In this document: positions 16,728 to 23,063 of the stretch, in pieces | Position numbering within the stretch: the stretch's first letter is position 1 | Layout of the letters: every line of letters starts with the position of its first letter | NCBI RefSeq assembly: GCF_000334895.1 | Contig: NZ_BAFM01000002.1 | Location: 124,001 to 188,000, forward strand | DNA length: 64,000 nt | Source of the DNA: Halococcus agarilyticus | GTDB lineage: Archaea; Halobacteriota; Halobacteria; Halobacteriales; Halococcaceae | Reading direction: 5' to 3' | Made by a program: the position numbers and the translations under genes | The notes under the pieces: model-generated | What the model saw: only the letters and a program-made list of their open reading frames with translations | Told to the model about the DNA's origin: nothing | Database searches by the model: none

Positions 16728-17690
16728 TCAGACCGTCGGGACCGGCACCGCATCGAGCACGTCGTCGATCACGCTTCGCTTGTCGACGCCCTCGACCGCG
16801 GCGTCGGGCGTGAGTACGAGCCGGTGGGCGAGCACCGGCCGCGCGACCCGTTTCACGTCCTCGGGGGTGACGTACTCGCGGCCAGAGAGCACCGCCCGGA
16901 CGCGGGTGGCCTCGAACAGCCGCTGGGTCCCGCGGGGCGACACGCCGACGTCACACGCCGAACGGTCGCGAGTCGCCCGTGACAGCGCGACCAGGTAATC
17001 GAGGAGGTCCTCCTCGACCCGGACCGACTCGGGGACGGCCTGGAGTGCGCGCACCGACTCCGCCGAGAGCACCTCCTCGGCGGTCGGACTCCGACGATCC
17101 CGGTCGGCCCGGCGGCGGAGGAGCTCGGTCTCGCCCGCCGCGTCGGGATAGCCGATGGCGGTCTTGACGAGGAAGCGGTCGACCTGGGCCTCGGGGAGTT
17201 CGAACGTCCCGGCCATCTCGACGGGGTTCTGCGTAGCCAAGACGAAGAAGGGCTCGGGGAGGTCGTGGGTCTCGCCGTCGGCGGTGACCTGGCGTTCCTC
17301 CATCGCTTCGAGAAGGGCGGCCTGGGTTTTGGGTGGTGCACGGTTGATCTCGTCGGCGAGTACGACGTTCGCGAAAACGGGACCGGGCGAGAACTCGAAC
17401 TCCCCAGTGCCCTCGTTGTAGACGTGGGTGCCGGTCACGTCGGCGGGCAGGAGATCGGGGGTGAACTGCACGCGCGAGAAGCTGAGCCCGAGCGTGCGGG
17501 CGACGCTCCGGGCGATCAGGGTCTTCCCGGTGCCGGGGACGTCCTCCAGCAGGACGTGACCGCGGGCGAGCACGCCGAGCAGCACGGTTTCCAAGAGCTC
17601 GCGGTCGGCGATGACGGTCGCCGAAAGCGCGTCGAGCACCGCGTCGATCTCCTCGCCCGCCTCGGCGACGTCGGCGTCCGTGGCGTCCAT
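16728..17690 (-). CDS. MoxR-family AAA+ ATPase
   Basis: A 320-residue AAA+ chaperone-like ATPase. Walker A is EDVPGTGKT near residue 55 and Walker B is VLADEINRAPPKTQAALLEAMEE. Sensor 1 is FFVLATQNPVEMAGTFELPEAQ, and the MoxR C-terminal lid contains VSPRGTQRLFEATR. MoxR proteins assist metal insertion or maturation of vWA partners, most often DUF58 proteins. Here the DUF58 operon lies 1.3 kb away on the other strand instead of directly downstream. A minus-strand CGATAAGC about 27 nt before the ATG indicates a leaderless mRNA. Confidence 0.9.
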   Translation of the reverse strand: MDATDADVAEAGEEIDAVLDALSATVIADRELLETVLLGVLARGHVLLEDVPGTGKTLIARSVARTLGLSFSRVQFTPDLLPADVTGTHVYNEGTGEFEFSPGPVFANVVLADEINRAPPKTQAALLEAMEERQVTADGETHDLPEPFFVLATQNPVEMAGTFELPEAQVDRFLVKTAIGYPDAAGETELLRRRADRDRRSPTAEEVLSAESVRALQAVPESVRVEEDLLDYLVALSRATRDRSACDVGVSPRGTQRLFEATRVRAVLSGREYVTPEDVKRVARPVLAHRLVLTPDAAVEGVDKRSVIDDVLDAVPVPTV

Positions 17691-17712
17691 GCTCGTACCC
17701 CGGAATCGAGGC

Positions 17713-17720
17713 GCTTATCG
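17713..17720 (-). promoter_or_regulatory. TATA-like box of moxR
   Basis: The minus strand reads CGATAAGC, centred about 27 nt from the moxR ATG at 17690. Confidence 0.5.
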
Positions 17721-17746
17721 GTGGCGATGCGCGCGAGACCGAAACC

Positions 17747-17753
17747 GATAAAG
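17747..17753 (+). promoter_or_regulatory. TATA-like box of tRNA-Ser
   Basis: GATAAAG is centred about 29 nt upstream of the first base of tRNA-Ser, a normal archaeal tRNA promoter position. Confidence 0.5.
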
Positions 17754-17778
17754 TGGCGTCGGGCGAACGGTCGATGGA

Positions 17779-17863
17779 GCCGGGGTAGCCTAGCCTGGCC
17801 AAGGCGGTTGCCTCGAAAGCAACTGTCCTCACGGACTCGTGAGTTCAAATCTCACCCCCGGCG
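17779..17863 (+). tRNA. tRNA-Ser (anticodon CGA)
   Basis: An 85-nt cloverleaf. The acceptor GCCGGGG pairs with CCCCGGC and is followed by discriminator G. The D arm is GCCTAGCCTGGCCAAGGC. The anticodon arm GTTGC-CTCGAAA-GCAAC gives anticodon CGA (reads UCG). A long variable arm with CCTCACGGACTC marks a class II serine tRNA. The T arm is GTGAG-TTCAAAT-CTCAC. CCA is not encoded and no intron is present. The last 20 nt are repeated twice downstream. Confidence 0.95.
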
Positions 17864-17930
17864 TCATCCTGCGAACAACGACGCGAGAGACCTCCGTGTC
17901 TCTCGCAACCGTGAGCAGGTGACGGCAAGC

Positions 17931-18022
17931 GTGAGATTTGAATGAGACTGGCCGCAGCCCGCACAGCGAGCGAAGCGAGCGAGCAGGAACGTCCGGGCGT
18001 AGTTCAAATCTCACCCCCGGCG
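17931..18022 (+). repeat. tRNA-Ser 3'-end repeat, copy A, with internal inverted repeat
   Basis: Positions 18001-18022 repeat the last 22 nt of tRNA-Ser exactly (AG plus TTCAAATCTCACCCCCGGCG). Upstream at 17931-17942 is GTGAGATTTGAA, the exact reverse complement of the T-arm sequence TTCAAATCTCAC at 18003-18014, so the unit can fold into a hairpin with a 12-bp stem and a 60-nt loop. The loop contains GCGAGCGAAGCGAGCGAGC. It is not a functional tRNA because there is no 5' half. Confidence 0.8.
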
Positions 18023-18088
18023 CTTCTCACGAACCCATCCGCGAGCGCGTTTCATCGCGCTCGCATCCGTGAGTGAGTCGCGCCGCAC

Positions 18089-18168
18089 GAGATTTGAAGT
18101 AGGCCAGTCGCAGCCGGCGAGCGCAGCGAGCCGGACCGTCTGGACGTGGTTCAAATCTCACCCCCGGC
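18089..18168 (+). repeat. tRNA-Ser 3'-end repeat, copy B, with internal inverted repeat
   Basis: TTCAAATCTCACCCCCGGC at 18150-18168 repeats 19 nt of the tRNA 3' end. GAGATTTGAA at 18089-18098 pairs with TTCAAATCTC at 18150-18159. The interior (GGCCAGTCGCAGCCGGCGAGCGCAGCGAG) is similar to but diverged from copy A, and both are followed by a CTTCTC sequence. The two units are therefore tandem, divergent duplicates of one element of about 90-100 nt. Confidence 0.75.
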
Positions 18169-18216
18169 ACTTCTCCGACGAAACAGTTCGACAGCACCGC
18201 ATCCGCGCCGAGAGAG

Positions 18217-18426
18217 TTATCGCTCCGTGAACCCGCTGCGGAAGGCGATCCACGCGAGCACACAGATGAAGAGGATCGGGGGCAGGATGGCGAACCCCCA
18301 CAGCGGCCGGACGCCCATCTGGAGGATGAGAACGACGTCCGCCACTCCGATCGCGAGGAAGGGGAGGACGGCGAGGGCCGCGCGTTTCCGGTTCATCACC
18401 GGATCCCCGTTCGTGGTCTCGGCCAT
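18217..18426 (-). CDS. Small two-helix membrane protein
   Basis: A 69-residue protein. A short polar N-terminus (MAETTNGDPVMNRKR) is followed by two hydrophobic helices (about 17-35 and 42-60) separated by MGVRPLWG. Proteins of this size and layout are conserved in haloarchaea, but I know of no function. A second ATG at residue 11 is an alternative start. It lies just beyond the tRNA-derived repeats. Confidence 0.65.
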   Translation of the reverse strand: MAETTNGDPVMNRKRAALAVLPFLAIGVADVVLILQMGVRPLWGFAILPPILFICVLAWIAFRSGFTER

Positions 18427-18477
18427 GCCCGACGTTCGCGCTACGGGGGCAAAAGCGTCGTGTTCGTCGCGTTCGGC

Positions 18478-18750
18478 TCACGCGCCGTCGAGTGATGCCT
18501 GGCGACCCGCCTCGGCCAGGGAACCACGCGTCCGCCGACCACCGACGAGGTAGCCGTCGATCGGGCTCGGATCGTGGGGCGCGGCGTCCTGCACCCAGAC
18601 AGGGGTGTCGGCGCTCGCCGTCCGCGCCCACTCGCGCGCGAGCGCCTTCGAGGCGAACGCGCGGCGCGGACCGAACTCGTTGACCCACTCGCCAGCGTCA
18701 CGACTCGCCCGCCGCGCGGAGGGTTTGATCTCGACGACGTACCCGGTCAC
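18478..18750 (-). CDS. Conserved haloarchaeal small protein
   Basis: A 90-residue soluble protein beginning MTGYVVEIKPS, then RRAFASKALAREWARTAS, a pattern seen in many haloarchaeal small proteins in which a beta strand is followed by a helix that shadows sequence edges. There is no enzyme motif. It ends 51 nt before the small membrane protein gene on the same strand and may be co-transcribed with it. Confidence 0.65.
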   Translation of the reverse strand: MTGYVVEIKPSARRASRDAGEWVNEFGPRRAFASKALAREWARTASADTPVWVQDAAPHDPSPIDGYLVGGRRTRGSLAEAGRQASLDGA

Positions 18751-18848
18751 GACTGGATCGAAGGGCCCCGCCGTCTTCGGTGTGGGGGTTGTGAGCCGAC
18801 GACGCCCGAGCGCGAACGGGCTAAGCGGATGGGAGAAGAAGACGAGTC

Positions 18849-19184
18849 ATGGATCGCCGGAGATTCCTGGCGGGCGTCGGTGTGGTTCCCGTCGTCGGGA
18901 TTTCGGGTTGTCTCGGTGGCCTGGTCGGCGACCGAGACGCGGGCTCCGACGCGGCGAGCACGTCCGAGACGAGGACCGATTCGGACGAGGCGCGGACCAC
19001 CGTGGCAGCCGCGTCCACCGAGGAGGTGTCCATCGATTCGCTGGCCGAGGAGGGATCGGGTTGCGGTCCTGGCGGATCGAGGGCGAAGGCGCGCGGCCGT
19101 CGGGAGCGCGCCGAGGGCTCGGGCGGTGCAGTTGCGGTCGTGGAAAGCGCCAGCGATCGTACCGTGAACGACCGAACGAAGTGA
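18849..19184 (+). pseudogene. Decayed Tat lipoprotein gene
   Basis: The start is intact: MDRRRFLAGVG is a twin-arginine signal and GISGC is a lipobox, so residue 21 would be lipidated. A CTAAG-containing element lies about 27 nt upstream. After about residue 65 the frame loses coding character. Plausible continuations lie in the other two frames (VAVL, then LRSWRIEGEGARP near 19060-19100), before returning to this frame at VVESASDRTVND. This suggests at least two frameshifts. The remnant ends at 19184, where the intergenic repeat module begins; haloarchaeal lipoproteins of this kind are normally longer. Confidence 0.55.
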
Positions 19185-19445
19185 GGGAGCGAGCGGGAGT
19201 TTTTGGGGCAGATTTTTACGAGGAGTGGTGCGCGAGCGGTGCGAGGCGCGAACGGAGTGAGCGTGGTTCGAGACGCCTTTGGCGTCTCGTCATCTCGGAA
19301 GACCGGCGGTCTTCCGACGACTCGTCGAAGTGCCGAAGGCACTTCGAGATCCCGAGGGAGCGAAGCTCTCTCGGGCGACCTCGAATGCGAACGGGGAGCG
19401 TAGCGACCCGTGAGCGAAGCGAGCGCACCCGACGAAGTAAAAAGG
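19182..19445. repeat. Intergenic repeat module, long form with hairpin array
   Basis: One end (19189-19230, plus strand) reads GCGAGCGGGAG, TTTTT, eight bases, TTTTT, then ACGAGGAGTGGTG. The other end (19412-19443) carries a 24-nt block identical to 31643-31666 followed by A5. A shorter copy of the same module lies at 31632-31718 in the opposite orientation. The two T5 tracts follow the lipoprotein remnant and, read from the other strand, a T5 follows engB, so the module may terminate transcription from both sides. Confidence 0.65.
19269..19375. repeat. Array of four consecutive hairpins
   Basis: Four palindromes stand in a row. 19269-19289 is CGAGACGCC-TTT-GGCGTCTCG. 19296-19316 is CGGAAGACC-GGC-GGTCTTCCG. 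19325-19347 has a 10-bp stem around GAA (core AAGTGCC-GAA-GGCACTT). 19351-19375 has a 10-bp stem with one G-T pair around CGAAG. The stems differ in sequence, so this is not a simple repeat. The array lies inside the long form of the intergenic module and is absent from the short form. Confidence 0.8.
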
Positions 19446-19449
19446 TGCG

Positions 19450-20067
19450 TCAGAAGAACTTCAGGAGGTCGTCGCGTTGCTGGTCGTGGAGATGCGTGCG
19501 GATCGCGTCGGTCAGCGGCCCGACCGAGCCGCGTTTCGCGCTTACCGGCGCGATCGTCTCTTGCCACTGCTGCCACGGGGAGGGAAGACCGAGCCGTTCG
19601 CAGATGGCGTCCAGCCGCTCGTCGCGGTCGTCGACCTTGTCCATCTTGTTGATCGCGACCACGGTGGGGATCCCGACGTCGCGCAGGAAGCCGAACAGTT
19701 CGACGTCGTGGGGGATGTCGCCGCGCTCCGTGTGGCGATCGATGATGTCGACGGCGCTCTTGCCGTCGATCACGAGCACCCCCACGAGGATTGCGTCGGC
19801 GTTGGTCTCGATGTACCGGACGACGTCGGTCTTGATTTCCTCTCTGCGGTCGTCGGCGACGCCCGACATGAACCCGAATCCCGGGAGATCGGTGAGCACG
19901 AAGTCCTCGGGATTCCAGTCGTAGTGACCAGGCGAGCGCGTGACGCCAGGCTTCTTTCCAGTCTGGAAATCGTGGCCCGTGAGCTCGCGGAGCAGGGTGG
20001 ACTTGCCGACGTTCGACCGACCACAGAAGACGATCTCCGCGCCGCGATTCGGGCGTCCCTCGAACAT
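19450..20067 (-). CDS. engB: GTP-binding protein EngB (YsxC/YihA family)
   Basis: A 205-residue TRAFAC GTPase. G1 is GRSNVGKST (about residues 16-24), G2 is in [12 protein letters not shown]3 is [10 protein letters not shown], and G4 is NKMDKVDD. Bacterial EngB acts in large-subunit ribosome assembly; archaeal members are presumed similar. The length is normal. AGTTAACC on the minus strand, about 27 nt upstream of the ATG at 20067, suggests a leaderless transcript. The gene ends within 10 nt of the intergenic repeat module. Confidence 0.9.
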   Translation of the reverse strand: MFEGRPNRGAEIVFCGRSNVGKSTLLRELTGHDFQTGKKPGVTRSPGHYDWNPEDFVLTDLPGFGFMSGVADDRREEIKTDVVRYIETNADAILVGVLVIDGKSAVDIIDRHTERGDIPHDVELFGFLRDVGIPTVVAINKMDKVDDRDERLDAICERLGLPSPWQQWQETIAPVSAKRGSVGPLTDAIRTHLHDQQRDDLLKFF

Positions 20068-20385
20068 GACTGGCGTACCGGTTGCGATCGGTTAACTCTC
20101 CCTACCGAGTGTCGCGTTCGTTCGGCCAGAGCTTCGGACAGCGCCGTCTCGAATTCAAAGACGGTAGCCAACTCGTCTGTGACAAATCACGACGCAAATG
20201 AGAGACCGCAGGCCACTCCCTCCCCAACCGATTCCTTCGCTCGCTCACTCCGTTCGCTTGCTCAGTCATCCCTCGCGCGAGTCGTGCGCCTCCAGCGCAC
20301 TCCCGCGCGCCGCCGCAACTGAAAGTCCAACATCCGAGCGACAGCACATCCACGGATATTTGACCATCCGCCGAGAGCACCGCGT
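20068..20385. other. 318-nt divergent intergenic region
   Basis: It separates engB from the DUF389 gene and holds both promoters at its ends. The middle (about 20225-20315) carries CGCTCACTCCGTTCGC, a 16-nt block also present in the long intergenic module at 19248-19263, followed by short GC-rich inverted repeats (GTGCGCCTCCAGCGCAC). No gene was seen. Confidence 0.5.
20355..20361 (+). promoter_or_regulatory. TATA-like box of the DUF389 gene
   Basis: GATATTT is centred about 28 nt upstream of the GTG at 20386. The position decides that start codon and implies a leaderless mRNA. Confidence 0.6.
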
Positions 20386-21708
20386 GTGCGACTGGTCCAG
20401 GTGACGATCCCGGCGGGCAAGCGCGAGGCGGTGCTGCGGACCCTCGACGACGAGGGGATCGACTACGTGCTGACCGAGGAGACGAGCGGCCGGGAGTTCA
20501 CCGGGGTGGTCTCCTTCCCGTTGCCGACGACCGCGGTCGAACCCGTGCTCGACGAGCTCCGTGAGACCGGGATCGACGAGGACGCCTACACGGTCGTCGT
20601 CGCCGCCGAGACCGTGGTGTCGCGCCGGTTCGACCAGTTAACGGAGCGCTACGAGGAGGAGGACACCGACAAGCGGATCGCGCGCGAGGAGCTCCACGCC
20701 CGCGCCGAGGAGCTCGTCCCCACCACCGGAACCTACCTCGTCATGACGGTGGTGAGCGCGGTGGTCGCCACCGCCGGCCTCCTGCTCGATTCGCCGGCAG
20801 TCGTGGTGGGCTCGATGGTGATCGCCCCGCTGATCGGGCCGGCGATGTCGACCGCCGTCGGGACCGTGGTCGACGACCGCGGGATGTTCCGCGAGGGACT
20901 CACGCTCCAGGCTGTGGGGCTCGGCATCGCGATCGTCGCCGCGACCGTGTTCGCCGGCCTCGCCAGGCTGACGAACGTGATCCCGCCGGGCACCGACGTG
21001 CTCGCGATCAGCCAGGTCAGGGGCCGGCTCACGCCGGACTTCCTCTCGCTCGCGGTCGCGCTCGGGGCAGGCGTGGCGGGCGCGGCGAGCCTCGCCTCCG
21101 GCGTGTCGGCCGCGATCGTCGGCGTGATGATCGCGGCCGCGCTCGTCCCGCCGCTCGGCGTGATCGGGATCGGGATCGCGTGGGGGCTGCCCGGGACCGT
21201 GCTCGGGTCGACAGTGTTAGTGCTCGTGAACGTGCTCTCGATCAACGTGACCGCGCTCGCGGTGCTCTGGTATCGGGGCTACCGACCGGATCACTGGTTC
21301 AAGGAGGACACCGCGCGGCGCGCCACCCGCGAGCGCGTCGGTGCGCTGGTGGCCGCGATCCTCGTTCTATCGCTGTTTCTCGGCGTCGTGACTTACGACT
21401 CCTACCGCACCGCGACGTTCGAGGAGGAGGTCCGGGGCGAGGTCGAGGAACTCCTCGGGCAACCCGAATACGGCCAGCTCAGCCTGTTGGAGGTGCGATT
21501 CGGGTACGACGATCCCGTGCCGCCGCGCCAGCCGACGAACGTCACCGTCGTCGTCGGCCAACCGCCCGACACCGAAACGGCGTCCCTCGCCGCACCGCTC
21601 GACCGGCGGATCGACGGCGCGCTCGGAACCCTCGACCTCCCGGGCTCGATCGTCGATCCCGGCCCGGTCGACGTGCAGGTGCGGTACGTCGAGATCGAGT
21701 CGACGTAG
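20386..21708 (+). CDS. DUF389 (TIGR00341 family) membrane protein
   Basis: A 440-residue protein. Residues 1-90 are a soluble alpha/beta domain starting RLVQVTIPAGKREAVLRTLDDEGIDY. Helices begin near 122 with the DUF389 signature VVGSMVIAPLIGPAMSTAVGTVV, then further helices up to about 340, including VGVMIAAALVPPLGVIGIG. A soluble C-terminal domain (about 340-440) follows. The family is widespread and its transport or sensory role is unproven. The GTG start is supported by a TATA-like box 28 nt upstream. Confidence 0.85.
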   Translation: MRLVQVTIPAGKREAVLRTLDDEGIDYVLTEETSGREFTGVVSFPLPTTAVEPVLDELRETGIDEDAYTVVVAAETVVSRRFDQLTERYEEEDTDKRIAREELHARAEELVPTTGTYLVMTVVSAVVATAGLLLDSPAVVVGSMVIAPLIGPAMSTAVGTVVDDRGMFREGLTLQAVGLGIAIVAATVFAGLARLTNVIPPGTDVLAISQVRGRLTPDFLSLAVALGAGVAGAASLASGVSAAIVGVMIAAALVPPLGVIGIGIAWGLPGTVLGSTVLVLVNVLSINVTALAVLWYRGYRPDHWFKEDTARRATRERVGALVAAILVLSLFLGVVTYDSYRTATFEEEVRGEVEELLGQPEYGQLSLLEVRFGYDDPVPPRQPTNVTVVVGQPPDTETASLAAPLDRRIDGALGTLDLPGSIVDPGPVDVQVRYVEIEST

Positions 21709-21753
21709 CTCGCGCTCGGCGAGTCGGCGACCGGGGAAGAGCAAGTCCTCGGA

Positions 21754-21900
21754 TCAGTCGTCCGCCGGAGCGGGGCCGGCGTTCGATCCCGTCGCCGTGG
21801 GTTCGTCCGTCGCCGCTGCTGCCGTCGATTCCCCCTCGTCCGGTTCGTCGGTCGGCAGTGTCGCGTAGAGGATTCCTCGTGACGTGCTTCGCGGTGTCAT
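21754..21900 (-). CDS. Possible 48-residue acidic small protein
   Basis: ATG at 21900 opens 48 codons (start MTPRSTSRGILYATLPTD) ending TGA at 21754. The composition, rich in Asp, Glu, Ala, Thr and Pro with a low pI, is typical of haloarchaeal proteins, unlike most random frames here, which are Arg-rich. A weak TATA-like GATTGATAGG lies about 27 nt upstream. No family is recognised. Confidence 0.4.
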   Translation of the reverse strand: MTPRSTSRGILYATLPTDEPDEGESTAAAATDEPTATGSNAGPAPADD

Positions 21901-21953
21901 GGACCTGTGCCTCGCCAGCGGAAGCCTATCAATCTACGCCTAAAAGCGATAAT

Positions 21954-21964
21954 GTTATATAAAC
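21954..21964. promoter_or_regulatory. TATA element upstream of the PrsW-family gene
   Basis: GTTATATAAAC is the strongest AT-rich box in this spacer. For the plus-strand gene it predicts a transcript start near 21986 and a leader of about 34 nt before the ATG at 22020. Being nearly palindromic, it could serve the minus strand as well. Confidence 0.5.
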
Positions 21965-22019
21965 ACATACCGCTCCGGTGCGGGGACAACGGTTAGGAAC
22001 CGCGGGCCGAGAAGCGGGT

Positions 22020-23021
22020 ATGGTGGACGGACACGATCCGGTGCAGGCGCGCGACGACGGGACGCGCGACCTCTACGACGTGACGGCGTGGGAGGTGCGA
22101 TCGCCGCTCGACGGCATCGCGGTCACGCTGTATCGCGTGCTGCGTGTGACCGGCAAGTGGCTGCTGGTGCTCGCGTCGGTCGGCATCCTCCTGTGGCTGG
22201 CGTCGCGGACCGACCTCAGTCGAGTGACGAACCCCGTCGTCGCTGGATTCACGCTGCTGTCGATCCTGCCGGCGCTCGCACTCGTGGTGTTCGTCTGGCG
22301 CTCGGACGTGACCTCGGCGGAGCCGATCTCGTTGCTCGCCGCGACGTTCGCACTCGGCACGCTGTTCGCGGGGTTCGCCGCGCTGGTCAACTCCGCGCTC
22401 GGCGGCGTGTTCGGCCTGGTGCCGGTGGTGGGGACGATCTGGTTTTTCTACCTCGTGGTGGGGCCGGTCGAGGAGACGGTGAAGTGGCTCGCCGTCCGGA
22501 TCTACGCCTACCGGAGTTCGCGCTTCGACGCGGTGATCGACGGCGCGGTGTACGGCGCGGTCGCCGGCCTCGGCTTCGCGACCATCGAGAACGCCCTCTA
22601 CATCACCGACGCGGTCGGGACGCCGGTGATCGGCAACGTGCTCGGTGCGGGCGGCGGGGTCACGCCCCTCCGGGCGATCGCCGGACCAGGTCACGTGATC
22701 TATTCGGCCTTCGCGGGCTACTACCTCGGCCTCGCGAAGTTCAACCGGGATCGCGCCGGTCCGATCGTGATCAAGGGGCTCCTGATCGCGGCGCTGATCC
22801 ACGCGACCTACAACACCCTCACGTTCGTCCCGCAGGTCGCGGCCGCGGTGCTCGGCGTCCCGACCTTCGTGGCGCTGCTCGGGTTCGTGGTGCTCTACGA
22901 CGGGTTCTTCGGCTACTTCCTCTACCGGAAGCTCGCGCGGTATCGGGCGACCTACCGCGCGTTCTACGCCGACCGCGCCGAACCGACCCCCACGACCGAG
23001 CGCACCGAGTTCGAGGATTGA
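22020..23021 (+). CDS. PrsW-family intramembrane metalloprotease
   Basis: A 333-residue protein with eight or nine helices. Family motifs are visible in order: GPVEETVKWLAVRIYA (the Glu-Glu pair), FDAVIDGAVYGAVAGLGFATIENALY (Asp and Glu), and GHVIYSAFAGYYLG plus ALIHATYN (candidate zinc His residues). Bacterial PrsW cleaves the anti-sigma factor RsiW. Archaea lack such anti-sigma factors, so the substrate here is unknown. ATG at 22020 was preferred over the upstream GC-rich frame because MVDGHDPVQARDDGTRD is acidic and cytoplasmic. Confidence 0.85.
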   Translation: MVDGHDPVQARDDGTRDLYDVTAWEVRSPLDGIAVTLYRVLRVTGKWLLVLASVGILLWLASRTDLSRVTNPVVAGFTLLSILPALALVVFVWRSDVTSAEPISLLAATFALGTLFAGFAALVNSALGGVFGLVPVVGTIWFFYLVVGPVEETVKWLAVRIYAYRSSRFDAVIDGAVYGAVAGLGFATIENALYITDAVGTPVIGNVLGAGGGVTPLRAIAGPGHVIYSAFAGYYLGLAKFNRDRAGPIVIKGLLIAALIHATYNTLTFVPQVAAAVLGVPTFVALLGFVVLYDGFFGYFLYRKLARYRATYRAFYADRAEPTPTTERTEFED

Positions 23022-23063
23022 GCCGAATCGCGAGCGTGGGCTGACTGCCGACGTGACCGCCCG

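Noticed and set aside
18001-18168. Possible additional tRNA genes
   Set aside because: Only the T arm and 3' acceptor strand are present. There is no D arm, anticodon arm or matching 5' acceptor strand.
17829-18263. Two minus-strand ORFs (17829-18014 and 18027-18263) with PGVRFEL-type sequence
   Set aside because: They are translations of the repeated tRNA 3' end (TTCAAATCTCACCCCCGGC) and its flanks. The shared peptide reflects the repeat, not homology.
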